Shown piece after piece: positions 16,958 through 25,999 of a DNA stretch of 64,000 bases. The translations under genes and the position numbers were made by a program. The DNA is from Gemmatimonas sp. (GTDB lineage: Bacteria > Gemmatimonadota > Gemmatimonadetes > Gemmatimonadales > Gemmatimonadaceae), in assembly GCF_031426495.1 (NCBI RefSeq), contig NZ_JANPLK010000044.1, positions 1 to 64,000 of the forward strand. The letters are read 5' to 3'. How positions within the stretch are numbered: the stretch's first letter is position 1; each line of letters starts with the position of its first letter. The notes below the pieces were generated by a model. It was not told the origin of the DNA. It was given only the letters and a program-made list of their open reading frames with translations, and did no database searches.

Positions 16958-19866
16958 GCCGATTGGTGGAGACGGGGACCGACCGCGGAGAGCGGCAAGG
17001 CGCTGCGTACCAACGCCGGCGGCAGATGGGCGCGACTCTGCAGGTGCCACTCTGGTGAGCGTTCGACCACCGGCAGCAGCATGGGTTGCGGGTGGTACGG
17101 CACGAACCCGCCGTCTTGAAAGAGCGACATGGCACCCGTCTCCGGATGCATGGCCACCAGCTGAATCCACTGCTTCGTCACCAACTCGGCCACCTCAGCC
17201 TGGCGCGAGGCGACAGTCAGCAGGGACTCCGGCGACGCATCCACGATGAGCAGCAGACGCATCGGCTCGTGGATCTCGACCATCTGCCGCGGCAGTCCGG
17301 TGCGGAGATCGCTCTGATGGCCGTTCATCACGCCGATGAGCCCCGTGACATTGTGCGGGAGCTTTGTACCGCAGCCGAACGTCTCGTTGTCCACCGACGA
17401 GAAGTAATACTCAAGACTGATGCCGGCACCCACCGGACCGACGGCAGCGAGAATGCGCTCGAGCACTTTGTCGTTCTCGTCGACGCCAGGGTCGTAGCTC
17501 ACCAGAAAGGCGCGGCGATCGAGGTGCAGTCCGCGGGTGAGATGCCGCCGACCCACGATGCAGATGGCATTCGTGCAGTGACCATACTCAGGTCGTGGCT
17601 GCGCGAGATGCGATGAGCGCGCCTCCACATGCAACAGCGCCGCCTCTGGCGTGAGATTGAGTGGCGCGTCATCGAACCGACGGCTGCGTTCCAGCGCATC
17701 CTCGCGCCGCGCGATCTCGAGGGCACCGTACACTTCTTCGAAAGCCGGCACCAACGTTGGGGGCAACGTCTCGAGATCGTAGTAGCGCACGCTATCGCTG
17801 GCGGTGTCGTGCAGCGCACCGACGAACCAGGTGTCGGTGGGAATGGCGATGCCACGTCGGCGTACGCCGTCGCGGACGTCGGGACGATTCGCCATATCAG
17901 CGAAGACGCGCGCATTCGCGCCGCCGCGCCGTCCGCCACAGGCACCGCAGTCGTGCGCTGACTCGTGCGGGTTGTTCAGACTGGTCGAGCCGTGACCCAG
18001 GAACACGACGATGGGCGCGAAGTCGCGCACGAGGCCGAGGTTTGTCAGGACGGCCGTCACCCGGTCGATCGACTCGTCCAGCGAGAAGCCGATCGGTTTG
18101 CCTCCGTCGACAATGCGCGCGCTGTCATCCACGCGGAACGCCGAAAGCCTGGTGGTGGGCACCGGCGCCAGCCGCGACACCAGCCGCTGTCCCCACTGCA
18201 ATGACGAACGTGGTGCGGCCACACGAGCCAGCGTTTTCAGTCCCGACAGCGGACCAAGCAGAAAGGAGAGGCCGGCACCGCCGCTGAGCGTGCGCGAGGC
18301 CACCGCCGCGCGGCGTTCCCAGCCTAGCCAGCGATCGCGTATCCGCTGGCGCACTTCGTGTCGCTCAAGGGCGGTGTATACGGGCTGTTCATGCACTTCA
18401 TGCGCGGGGGTGACCACCACGGGACAGTGGGCCGCCACCGCGTGATCGTCGAGTCCCATGTAGTCGATCGCGACGCCGAAGAAGCCCGCCGTGCCGAATG
18501 TGATGTAGCCGGCATGCTGCTCTTCGAGCGCACGACGGATCGACTCTTCGCGCTCGTCGATGCAGAACACGAACTGTCCCCGCGGCCGCTCGCCGCTAGG
18601 CGCATCGTCCGGAAGGGCGCGTCGCGCGGCGACCGCGTCAAGAATCACCGTGCGATAGGACCGCTCGTACGCCTCCTGAAAGATCTGGCGGCGCGCGATG
18701 TCGGTGCAGGCCACACACTCCGACCAGAGCGTCGAGAGGGACTGGTCGGTGAGCGCGTGCACAGCCGATGCATCGAGGCCCGCCGTGCCGGCAAGCGTAC
18801 AGAGCAACGAAGCATCGAGGACGGCATCGCGCGCCGGTAACGGCGGGGAAAGCCGCCGCAACGCCGACCACGCGTGCGGGAGACCTGCGGCCTTGCACAC
18901 CCGCGCGATGGCCCGATGCTCGAGCAGCAGTCGTACCGCGAGAAACTCCTCGAGCGACACGGCGGCGTCATCGGTGTGTTCTTCCGGATGGCGCTGCAGG
19001 CGTGCAAACATGCCGGTCCAGCCGGGAAGTGCGACGGCTGTGGCCAGCAAAAACGGCTCAACGGCATCGCCATCGACGCCGAGCTGCGTGAGCAGGCGGC
19101 GAATCACCGATGCCGGCGACTCGTTGCTGCTGAACACCGTACGCATGTCGTCGTCGACACCGCGACAGGCCCGCGGCGGTGACGCGCCGTCGGCGTAGCC
19201 CGCTGAGACCGCGCGGAGAAATCCCTTCTCGCGATTCGGCGCGCTGACCTGCGCCTGTCCCTGATCGAGAAAGCCCGACGACAGTCGAATCAGTTCGCCG
19301 TGTACGGCCACGTCAGTGTCGGAATGGCCGAGCGCCATCAGGATGTCCCGATGGCGCTCGCGTTTCCGTGTATCTGTCGGTGTGAGACGCGGTCCGCGCG
19401 ACACGCGTTCGATGCACGCCGCCCAGAGAGCCGGGTCGCGACTCGGCGCGGCCGTGCCCGACCGCAGGAGGTACGCGAGCGCCGGCGCGTCGTCGCTGTC
19501 GGCGTCGGTGAGTGAGAGCTGTGTCCACAGCTCGTCGCGCGACAGTCCAGGCAACACGGTGTCGTGCGCGCGTGCGCCCAGTGCACGGCCGATTTCGTGG
19601 CGCACATCCGACTCTGCCACGCGTCCCACGGCGAGCGCGGCGCGGAACTCGCGCAGGCTCAAGTACGGTCGCGCGCCGAGTACTTCGGCCCCCGCCTGCA
19701 CTCCTTCGTGGAACGGGAGATGCTGAAAGGCGTGCAGCGTGTTGTGGTGAATGAAGACCCCGATCGGTCCCTGATCGGGGAGTATACCGTGAGCCGCGGC
19801 AAGAGCGCGCGAAACTGGATCGGCCTCGTGTGCGTCGGCAGAGCCGTGATGCGCCGAGGCCGACAT
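16954..19866 (-). CDS. dabA: DabA, zinc-dependent inorganic carbon accumulation subunit (DUF2309/UPF0753)
   Basis: The 970-residue soluble subunit is the CO2-hydrating half of DAB complexes. The beta-carbonic-anhydrase-like zinc set is intact: Cys435 and Asp437 in QFVFCIDER, His625 in VFLGHGSTS and Cys640 in ESAHDCGACGG. The 15-residue His-to-Cys spacing matches the characterised protein. The N-terminal IHHNTLHAFQHLPF motif and length also fit. The gene lies two bases after the SulP permease stop. Expected to sit on the cytoplasmic face bound to DabB and to trap CO2 as bicarbonate. Confidence 0.93.
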   Translation of the reverse strand: MSASAHHGSADAHEADPVSRALAAAHGILPDQGPIGVFIHHNTLHAFQHLPFHEGVQAGAEVLGARPYLSLREFRAALAVGRVAESDVRHEIGRALGARAHDTVLPGLSRDELWTQLSLTDADSDDAPALAYLLRSGTAAPSRDPALWAACIERVSRGPRLTPTDTRKRERHRDILMALGHSDTDVAVHGELIRLSSGFLDQGQAQVSAPNREKGFLRAVSAGYADGASPPRACRGVDDDMRTVFSSNESPASVIRRLLTQLGVDGDAVEPFLLATAVALPGWTGMFARLQRHPEEHTDDAAVSLEEFLAVRLLLEHRAIARVCKAAGLPHAWSALRRLSPPLPARDAVLDASLLCTLAGTAGLDASAVHALTDQSLSTLWSECVACTDIARRQIFQEAYERSYRTVILDAVAARRALPDDAPSGERPRGQFVFCIDEREESIRRALEEQHAGYITFGTAGFFGVAIDYMGLDDHAVAAHCPVVVTPAHEVHEQPVYTALERHEVRQRIRDRWLGWERRAAVASRTLSGGAGLSFLLGPLSGLKTLARVAAPRSSLQWGQRLVSRLAPVPTTRLSAFRVDDSARIVDGGKPIGFSLDESIDRVTAVLTNLGLVRDFAPIVVFLGHGSTSLNNPHESAHDCGACGGRRGGANARVFADMANRPDVRDGVRRRGIAIPTDTWFVGALHDTASDSVRYYDLETLPPTLVPAFEEVYGALEIARREDALERSRRFDDAPLNLTPEAALLHVEARSSHLAQPRPEYGHCTNAICIVGRRHLTRGLHLDRRAFLVSYDPGVDENDKVLERILAAVGPVGAGISLEYYFSSVDNETFGCGTKLPHNVTGLIGVMNGHQSDLRTGLPRQMVEIHEPMRLLLIVDASPESLLTVASRQAEVAELVTKQWIQLVAMHPETGAMSLFQDGGFVPYHPQPMLLPVVERSPEWHLQSRAHLPPALVRSALPLSAVGPRLHQSA

Positions 19867-19868
19867 GA

Positions 19869-21356
19869 TCAGTGACCGCCGCCGGCGGAGGTGTTCGAGA
19901 GATCGATGCCGCGTACCGTCACCGTGATATTGCGATGGTGCGCGTCTTCGATGAAGGTGGCGAGCACTTCCTTCACGTCATGGTCGATATACTCGCCGGA
20001 GCCGTCGATGACGACCGATTCCCCGTCGTCCACTTCGTCGAGCGTGGTTACGATGCCCGGCTTCGACACGAAGGTGCCGTCTCGACGGAAACGCAGCTGC
20101 CAGACGCCCGCGTCGTCCTTCTCGGCGACCACCGCGCGCTTCGAGTTCTCGTACAGTACGAAGGCGATGCCGACGAAGATGCCGAGGATCACACCCTTGA
20201 GCAGGTCGAGCGCGAGAACCGCCGCGATGGTGAGCGCGAACGGCAACAGCTGTGTCATGCCCAGCTTCACCTGGGTGGTGAAGAGCGCCGGCTTGCAGAG
20301 GTTCAGGCCGACCTGAATCAGCACGGCCGCCAGGCAGGCCAGCGGAATGCGATTCAGCAACGGACCGGCGAAGAGCACGGCACCAAGCAGCAGGAGACCG
20401 TGCACCAGCGCGGAGAACCGCTCGCGTCCTCCAGCCGCCACGTTGGCGCCGCTCCGCACGATCACGGCCGTCACGGGCAAACCACCCAGGAAGCCAGACA
20501 CCGCGTTGGCAGCGCCCTGAGCCAGCAGCTCGCGATCGGGCGGGCTGTGACGCTTGAGCGGATCAAGGCGATCGATGGCCTGCAGCGACAGCAGTGTTTC
20601 GATACTGGCGACCACGGCGATCGTGGCACCGGCGATCCACGCGGTCGGATTCATGAACGCGGCCCACTCCGGTCGCGGCAGTGCGCTGTAGAGCGCCCCG
20701 ACGCCGCCCAATGGGACATTCACGAAATGACGCGCATCGAGCGCGAAGGTGGGTGAGCCGGCGAATGCCACCGCCAGACCACTGGCCACGAGCACGACGA
20801 CCAGTGCCGGCGAAATCAGCTTGAGCTTCGCGAGCGGCGTGTGCTTCCATCCATACAGAATGGCCAGCGAGACAAGCGCAATCGTGACCGGGCCCAAGTG
20901 GTACTGCGTCAGCATCGTCGACAGCCCACCAGCGGAGCCGACCGCAACGGGCAACTGCTTGAGAATGATCGTGATGCCGATCGCGGCGAGCATGCCCTTG
21001 ATGACCGACGAAGGCACCAGCGCCGCGAAGCGCCCGGCGCGTATCACCCCCAACAGAACCTGCAGCGCGCCGGCGATCATCACCGCGGTCAGGAACGGAT
21101 TCACCCCTCCGAGATTCTGCACCTCCACCAGCACGATGGAAGTGAGACCGGCCGCCGGTCCCGTCACGGAGAGTGCCGAGCGACTGATCCACGGAACGAC
21201 CAGACCACCAACGATGCCGGCAATCAGGCCGGAAATGGGAGGGACGCCACAGGCGATCGCGATACCGAGGCAGAGCGGTACTGCGACGAGGAAGACAACG
21301 AATCCAGCCACGCTGTCTTCTTTGACGTGGCCGAACATGGACGGATGATGATGCAT
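19869..21356 (-). CDS. SulP-family anion (probably bicarbonate) permease
   Basis: The 495-residue transporter has about 11 membrane segments. The N-terminus is His-rich (MHHHPSMFGH), followed by the VAVPLCLGIAIACGVPPISGL motif. The C-terminal 65 residues form a STAS-like domain (VVIDGSGEYIDHDVKEVL). Sulfate is the classical SulP substrate, but this subgroup is often found beside carbonic anhydrases or DabA. As first gene of the DAB operon it is inferred to carry bicarbonate, coupled to sodium or protons. No ribosome binding site is obvious. Confidence 0.85.
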   Translation of the reverse strand: MHHHPSMFGHVKEDSVAGFVVFLVAVPLCLGIAIACGVPPISGLIAGIVGGLVVPWISRSALSVTGPAAGLTSIVLVEVQNLGGVNPFLTAVMIAGALQVLLGVIRAGRFAALVPSSVIKGMLAAIGITIILKQLPVAVGSAGGLSTMLTQYHLGPVTIALVSLAILYGWKHTPLAKLKLISPALVVVLVASGLAVAFAGSPTFALDARHFVNVPLGGVGALYSALPRPEWAAFMNPTAWIAGATIAVVASIETLLSLQAIDRLDPLKRHSPPDRELLAQGAANAVSGFLGGLPVTAVIVRSGANVAAGGRERFSALVHGLLLLGAVLFAGPLLNRIPLACLAAVLIQVGLNLCKPALFTTQVKLGMTQLLPFALTIAAVLALDLLKGVILGIFVGIAFVLYENSKRAVVAEKDDAGVWQLRFRRDGTFVSKPGIVTTLDEVDDGESVVIDGSGEYIDHDVKEVLATFIEDAHHRNITVTVRGIDLSNTSAGGGH

Positions 21357-21524
21357 TGGCGTCGATCAGGGGCGGGGGCGTGATGCGAACGTAAAGAGAA
21401 CCTACGTATCGGTCACCCCAATGCCCAGCGATTTGCTCGGACTTGGAAAATGTGGGCCTCTCGTGCTGAAGCGTTTCGTCCCAACGTCCCACGGTTGCTC
21501 CGTTCGTCCTCTCTTCCGCACTGG

Positions 21525-21536
21525 CCGACGCGTCGG
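21525..21536. promoter_or_regulatory. Perfect 12-bp palindrome between the PilZ protein gene and the DAB operon
   Basis: CCGACGCGTCGG is a perfect dyad in the 200-base gap (21357-21557) upstream of the DAB operon. It could be an operator, but it is short and may be chance in GC-rich DNA. Nothing else clear was found in the gap. Confidence 0.25.
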
Positions 21537-21557
21537 GGTGACGTCCGCGCCGTGTCG

Positions 21558-22244
21558 TCAGGCGATGGCCGACACGAAGCCGCCGGTCGACTCGGCAAAC
21601 AGGGCGCTTGCGAGCGACGCATGGACGGTGAACACCGCGTCGAGCCGCCGGCAGCCGACCACCGTTGCCACGACATCGAACGAGCGGCCGACGATACGCA
21701 CGACGCGATGTCGCGGCAGCTCGAGGCCGCTGTACACACTGATGCCATCGAGCGAGAGATCGCGCATCCGCACATCGATCGCGTCGGATTGCCAGTCGAC
21801 GTGCATGATGGCCCAGTCGGACTTGCTGACGCGCGGAATGCCCCGTCGATCCATCGGCTTTGCGCGCGGACCGGTGACGCGTACGGGCGCGAGCGGGGCG
21901 TGACAGCGCGCGCAACGCGTGTTCCGCTCGACTTGCATTGGCAGTCCGAGGTGGCACATGAGACACGCGTGGGCGGGCGGTGCAGGGCGTGCAGCGGGCG
22001 CCGCGTTGGCGGTGCCTTGCCGCCAAGCGGCGCGGGTAGCGCGATGGGCATCGTAGGCGGCGCGCTTGGCCGGATTCGACAACACCGCGTACGCGTCGTT
22101 CAGCAGCACGGCCTCGGACTCATTGCCGCCCACATCTGGATGACGGGTGGCGATCAGCGCCCGATACGCGGCCTTGATGACTTCGGGCGGCGCATCCGGT
22201 TGCACATGCAGCAGGCGATAGTGATTGCGTCGATTGGTCGTCAT
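21558..22244 (-). CDS. J-domain / zinc-ribbon / PilZ domain protein
   Basis: The 228-residue product joins three modules. Residues 7-66 are a J-domain with the HPD tripeptide at 35-37. Residues 94-114 hold two CxxC pairs (Cys94/97 and Cys111/114) like the DnaJ or rubredoxin-type ribbons. Residues 131-210 look like a PilZ domain (MDRRGIPR then RDLSLDGISVYS), the usual c-di-GMP binding fold with an RxxxR-like stretch and a D-S-G motif. It follows the old yellow enzyme gene by six bases. It may bring DnaK to a partner under c-di-GMP control; that is inference. Confidence 0.75.
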   Translation of the reverse strand: MTTNRRNHYRLLHVQPDAPPEVIKAAYRALIATRHPDVGGNESEAVLLNDAYAVLSNPAKRAAYDAHRATRAAWRQGTANAAPAARPAPPAHACLMCHLGLPMQVERNTRCARCHAPLAPVRVTGPRAKPMDRRGIPRVSKSDWAIMHVDWQSDAIDVRMRDLSLDGISVYSGLELPRHRVVRIVGRSFDVVATVVGCRRLDAVFTVHASLASALFAESTGGFVSAIA

Positions 22245-22250
22245 GGTGGT

Positions 22251-23324
22251 CTATCGGGGCCGCGCGCGCTCGTACTGCGGCGGCCAGGTGATGCTGGCGC
22301 CGAGTGCGTGGGCGGCGAGCAGCGGCCAACGCGGATTGCGGAGCAGTTCACGAGCGAGGAACACCATATCGGCACTGCCGTCCGCGACGATCTGTTCGGC
22401 TTGGGTCGCGTCGGTGATCAATCCCACTGCGGCCGTGGGCAGTTTGGATTCCGCGCGGATGCGCCGTGCGAACGGGACCTGGTAGCCGGGCCCGATCGTA
22501 ATCTGCTGGTGTGCGGCGAGGCCGCCGGATGAACAGTCGAGCAGGTCGACACCGCGGGCGTGCAGCTGCGTGGCAAGCTGTACGGATTCCTCGACGTTCC
22601 AGCCGCCCTCGGCCCAGTCGGTGGCGGAGATGCGCACGATCAGGGGCAGCTCGTCGGGCCATACCGCACGCACCGCATCGGTCACTTCGAGCGTGAGGCG
22701 AATGCGGTTCTCGAACGATCCACCGTAGTGGTCGGTGCGCGTGTTGGCGATCGGGGACAGGAACTCGTGCAGCAGATAGCCGTGCGCGGCGTGTAGTTCG
22801 ATGATCTGAAACCCGGCCTCGAAGGCTCGCCGCGCGGCCGCGCGAAAAGAGGCAATCACGTGCGCAATGCCCTCGAGTGAGAGCTCGTGCGGCGACGGAT
22901 AATTGGGCGCGAACGGCACCGCGCTGGGAGCCATGACGTTGTCCCATCCACCCTCTGCCACCGCCACCGCGCCACCCGGCTGCTCCCACGGGCGACGGGT
23001 GCTGGCCTTTCGCCCGGCGTGCGCGAGCTGAATGCCCATCACGGTGCCCTGCGCGCGGCAGAAGTCGGTAATGCGCCGCAGCATCGGGATGTGCGCGTCA
23101 TCCCAGATGCCCAGATCCTGTGGACTGATGCGCCCTTCGGGCGTGACCGCTGCCGCTTCGGTGATCACGAGTCCGGCGCCTCCGGTGGCAAACGCACCGA
23201 GGTGAACGAGATGCCAGTCGGTAGCGAAGCCGTTGTCGCTGGAATACTGGCACATCGGCGACACGCCGACGCGATTGCGTAACGTGAGCGAGCGGAGCGT
23301 GAGCGGGGAGAAGAGAGCGGACAT
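22251..23324 (-). CDS. NADH:flavin oxidoreductase, old yellow enzyme (YqjM type)
   Basis: This FMN ene-reductase has 357 residues. RVGVSPMCQYSS near the N-terminus carries the Cys of the YqjM/thermophilic-like class. HAGRK, HAAHGYLLHEFLSP and the C-terminal GSADMVFLARELLRNP are standard FMN and substrate motifs. It reduces activated C=C bonds using NAD(P)H. No Shine-Dalgarno is seen; TAGCTT at 23331-23336 sits six bases before the ATG. The 189-base gap to the divergent amidohydrolase should contain both promoters. Confidence 0.92.
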   Translation of the reverse strand: MSALFSPLTLRSLTLRNRVGVSPMCQYSSDNGFATDWHLVHLGAFATGGAGLVITEAAAVTPEGRISPQDLGIWDDAHIPMLRRITDFCRAQGTVMGIQLAHAGRKASTRRPWEQPGGAVAVAEGGWDNVMAPSAVPFAPNYPSPHELSLEGIAHVIASFRAAARRAFEAGFQIIELHAAHGYLLHEFLSPIANTRTDHYGGSFENRIRLTLEVTDAVRAVWPDELPLIVRISATDWAEGGWNVEESVQLATQLHARGVDLLDCSSGGLAAHQQITIGPGYQVPFARRIRAESKLPTAAVGLITDATQAEQIVADGSADMVFLARELLRNPRWPLLAAHALGASITWPPQYERARPR

Positions 23325-23513
23325 GCGTGGAAGCTAGAGAGAGCGGTACGCGACTCGAGAACATAATGTGCTCGCCACGGCGCCAGCGAGTATCGCCGGG
23401 CTGCGGCGTAGCCGTAGCGGAGGATTTCACGCCGCAGCATACTGGCAAGGACGGCGTGTCCGAGCCTTCGTGACCACGCCGCGGTGCTGCCCAGCCCTCC
23501 CACCCCACAGGCC

Positions 23514-24869
23514 ATGATCCGTCCTCACGCACTCCGTGCCGTTGCTGCGCTTGCGCTGGCGGCCTTCCCGCTCAGCGCGTTTCCGCTTAGGGCGCAGCAG
23601 GCCGCTGCCGTGGCGAGTACGGCGCCGATCATCGCGATCAAAGCGGGCCGGCTCATCGATCCGGCCACCGGAACGGTCGCGCTGAATCAGATTATCCTGG
23701 TCCAGAACCGCCATTTTCTGGCGGTCGGACCCTCGGTCGCCATCCCCAAGGATGCGCAGGTGATCGACCTGTCGTTGCTGACCGTGTTACCGGGCCTCGT
23801 GGATGCGCACAACCACCTGGCGCTCACGTACAAGGACGTGCCGGAGCGCAACAGCTACTACATCACGACCATTCTCGACGACACGCCGCTCCGCGCGATT
23901 CAGGCCGTCTCCAACGGCATTCAGATGCTGTCGTCCGGATTCACGATTGTCCGTGACATGGGCAACAACGGCAAGTACGCTGATATCGCACTCCGCCGAG
24001 GGATTGAGCAGGGCCTCGTGCCCGGTCCGACCATCATTCCGTCGGGACTCATCATCAGCGGGATGGGCGGTCAGTTTTCTCCCAATCCTGAGATGGCCTT
24101 CGATCGGAAGATTGTGTACCCCGAGTATCTGGAAGCCGACACGCCGGACGAAATTGTCAAAGCGGTTCGGCAGAACGCATTGGTCGGTGCGCGGGTGATC
24201 AAGATCTGCGTGGACTGCAAGCTGTGGGGATACTCCACCGACGAGATCAAGCTGGTGATCCGTGAAGCGGCGAAGGCCGGTCTCAAGGTCGAGGGGCACG
24301 TGCAGTCCGTGGCCGGTGCACATCGTGCCGTCGATGCCGGGATCTGGTCGATTGCTCACGATAACGGCATGAACGACACGATTCACAAGATCATGGCGGA
24401 GAAGCGGATCTTTCGCGCGGGCACCGAGACGCCGCTCTCACTGGTTGGACACACCACCGAGGCGCGCTACGCGCAAACGGTGTTGATGCTGCGCAATGCG
24501 TGGGAGAACAAGGTACCGATCACCTTCTCCACCGATGCCGACTACTACGTGCCGGGCAAAACGCGTGGCGAGGTGGCCATCGAGTTCGTCGAGACGTGGA
24601 AGGCCGCCCGCATTCCGGCGCCTGACATTCTTCGCGCCATGACGACCACTGGCTATGAGGTGAGTGAGACGACGACCACGCGCGGCCCCATCAAGCCCGG
24701 CATGTGGGCCGACCTGATCGCGGTACCCGGTAACCCGCTCCAGTCCATTGATGCGCTACGCAACGTGAAGTTCGTGCTTAAGAACGGGATGGTGTTCAAG
24801 AAGGACGGCGTGATGACACCGGAGGCCTTCTTCAACGGTGGCCCGGTGAACGGCGTCAACGCGCGGTAA
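23514..24869 (+). CDS. Exported metal-dependent amidohydrolase
   Basis: The 451-residue product has a signal peptide ending near LRAQQ (about 28). The amidohydrolase fold shows DAHNH with His99 and His101, a candidate carboxylated Lys in ARVIKICVDCK, GHVQS, AHDNG and the Asp in TFSTDADYY. This is the Xaa-Pro dipeptidase/imidazolonepropionase-like group common in secreted form in this phylum. Substrate unknown. The start is the second Met of the frame because the hydrophobic leader begins there. Confidence 0.87.
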   Translation: MIRPHALRAVAALALAAFPLSAFPLRAQQAAAVASTAPIIAIKAGRLIDPATGTVALNQIILVQNRHFLAVGPSVAIPKDAQVIDLSLLTVLPGLVDAHNHLALTYKDVPERNSYYITTILDDTPLRAIQAVSNGIQMLSSGFTIVRDMGNNGKYADIALRRGIEQGLVPGPTIIPSGLIISGMGGQFSPNPEMAFDRKIVYPEYLEADTPDEIVKAVRQNALVGARVIKICVDCKLWGYSTDEIKLVIREAAKAGLKVEGHVQSVAGAHRAVDAGIWSIAHDNGMNDTIHKIMAEKRIFRAGTETPLSLVGHTTEARYAQTVLMLRNAWENKVPITFSTDADYYVPGKTRGEVAIEFVETWKAARIPAPDILRAMTTTGYEVSETTTTRGPIKPGMWADLIAVPGNPLQSIDALRNVKFVLKNGMVFKKDGVMTPEAFFNGGPVNGVNAR

Positions 24870-24904
24870 CGACCGTGCACGGGGGCGCACCGAGCGGCGC
24901 TGAT

Positions 24905-25990
24905 TCAGGTCAGGAACTCGTGTAGCAGCGAGTGGAAATGGTGCACCCCGTTCTCGTGGCGTGCCGAGTAGCGGCCGCGGTCGTACACGCGCGAGCGGAG
25001 ATTGCGCTGCACCGTCTCGCAGATCTCGATGTCCTCGTCCTGCACTTCGGCGCTGAACGCCATCAGCTTGGTCCAGGCCGGATCGGTGGCAGCGTTCGCT
25101 GGCGGATTGGTGGCGTACCAGTCGAACACCACCTTGCAGCGATCGTGACCCATGGGAATCACCACGTTCGACTGCATCTGCCCGAGATACACGTTCAGCA
25201 TGATGTTCGGAAACATCCACACGTACACGGCTTCCGGCGTATCGGTCGTGGACGGGTCGTAGATGCGATCCGGATTGCCGCCGTGCACCGGGCGCAATGG
25301 CGCATGCTGAATGGAGAAGTACCGGTGTGGCTCCACGCGGTAGTTGTCCATGTCGAGCTCCTTGTGCAGGCCGGGGTGCACGACCGGGACGTGATAGCCT
25401 TCAAGGAAGTTGTCCACGTACACCTTCCAGTTACACGCGATGTCCCAGCTGCGCGATGTCACGTACTGCATGTTCTCGCAACCGAAGGCCTGCACGCGCT
25501 GAGGAATGTCTTCCATCATGTCCACGAGCGGTGGCGCTTTGCCGTCGAGATTCGCGAACACCAGCGGCCCCCATGTGGTGACCTTGACCGGCACCAGCTG
25601 CATCTCGGCCGGGCGGAACGACTCCACGCCTTCCATCCCCGGCGCGCGCTGCAGCGTGCCGTCAAGGCCGTACGTCCAGCCGTGATACCGGCACTGCAGC
25701 GTGTTCCGCTTCCCGCAGCCGTGTGCCACCGGACCGGCACGATGCAGGCACACGTTATGGAAGCCGCGCAGGGTGTCGCCGTCGCGCAGCACCACGATGC
25801 TGTCGTTGCCGACCTGCGCGGTCAGGAACTGTCCGTGCTCGGCCAACTGATCGACGCGTCCTACGAGCTGCCAGCTGTGCGCGAAGACGCGCTCCATCTC
25901 GAGCTCGAGGTACACCGGATCGTTGTACAAGCGCGCCGGGATGGTCGCAGCACGCTCGATGTTGGGATCGAAGGGGAAGACGAGAGCCAT
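24905..25990 (-). CDS. Rieske non-haem iron oxygenase, alpha subunit
   Basis: The 361-residue catalytic subunit has the Rieske ligands CLHRAG (Cys81, His83) and CRYHGW (Cys100, His103). The mononuclear iron site is DNFLEGYHVPVVH (Asp193, His200, His205). It resembles the choline/carnitine monooxygenase and general ring-hydroxylating alpha subunits. No beta subunit, ferredoxin or reductase lies nearby, so electrons must come from a distant partner. It starts nine bases after the stop of the upstream YncE/phosphoesterase gene, so the two are probably co-transcribed. Confidence 0.9.
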   Translation of the reverse strand: MALVFPFDPNIERAATIPARLYNDPVYLELEMERVFAHSWQLVGRVDQLAEHGQFLTAQVGNDSIVVLRDGDTLRGFHNVCLHRAGPVAHGCGKRNTLQCRYHGWTYGLDGTLQRAPGMEGVESFRPAEMQLVPVKVTTWGPLVFANLDGKAPPLVDMMEDIPQRVQAFGCENMQYVTSRSWDIACNWKVYVDNFLEGYHVPVVHPGLHKELDMDNYRVEPHRYFSIQHAPLRPVHGGNPDRIYDPSTTDTPEAVYVWMFPNIMLNVYLGQMQSNVVIPMGHDRCKVVFDWYATNPPANAATDPAWTKLMAFSAEVQDEDIEICETVQRNLRSRVYDRGRYSARHENGVHHFHSLLHEFLT

Positions 25991-25999
25991 GCTTGGAAG

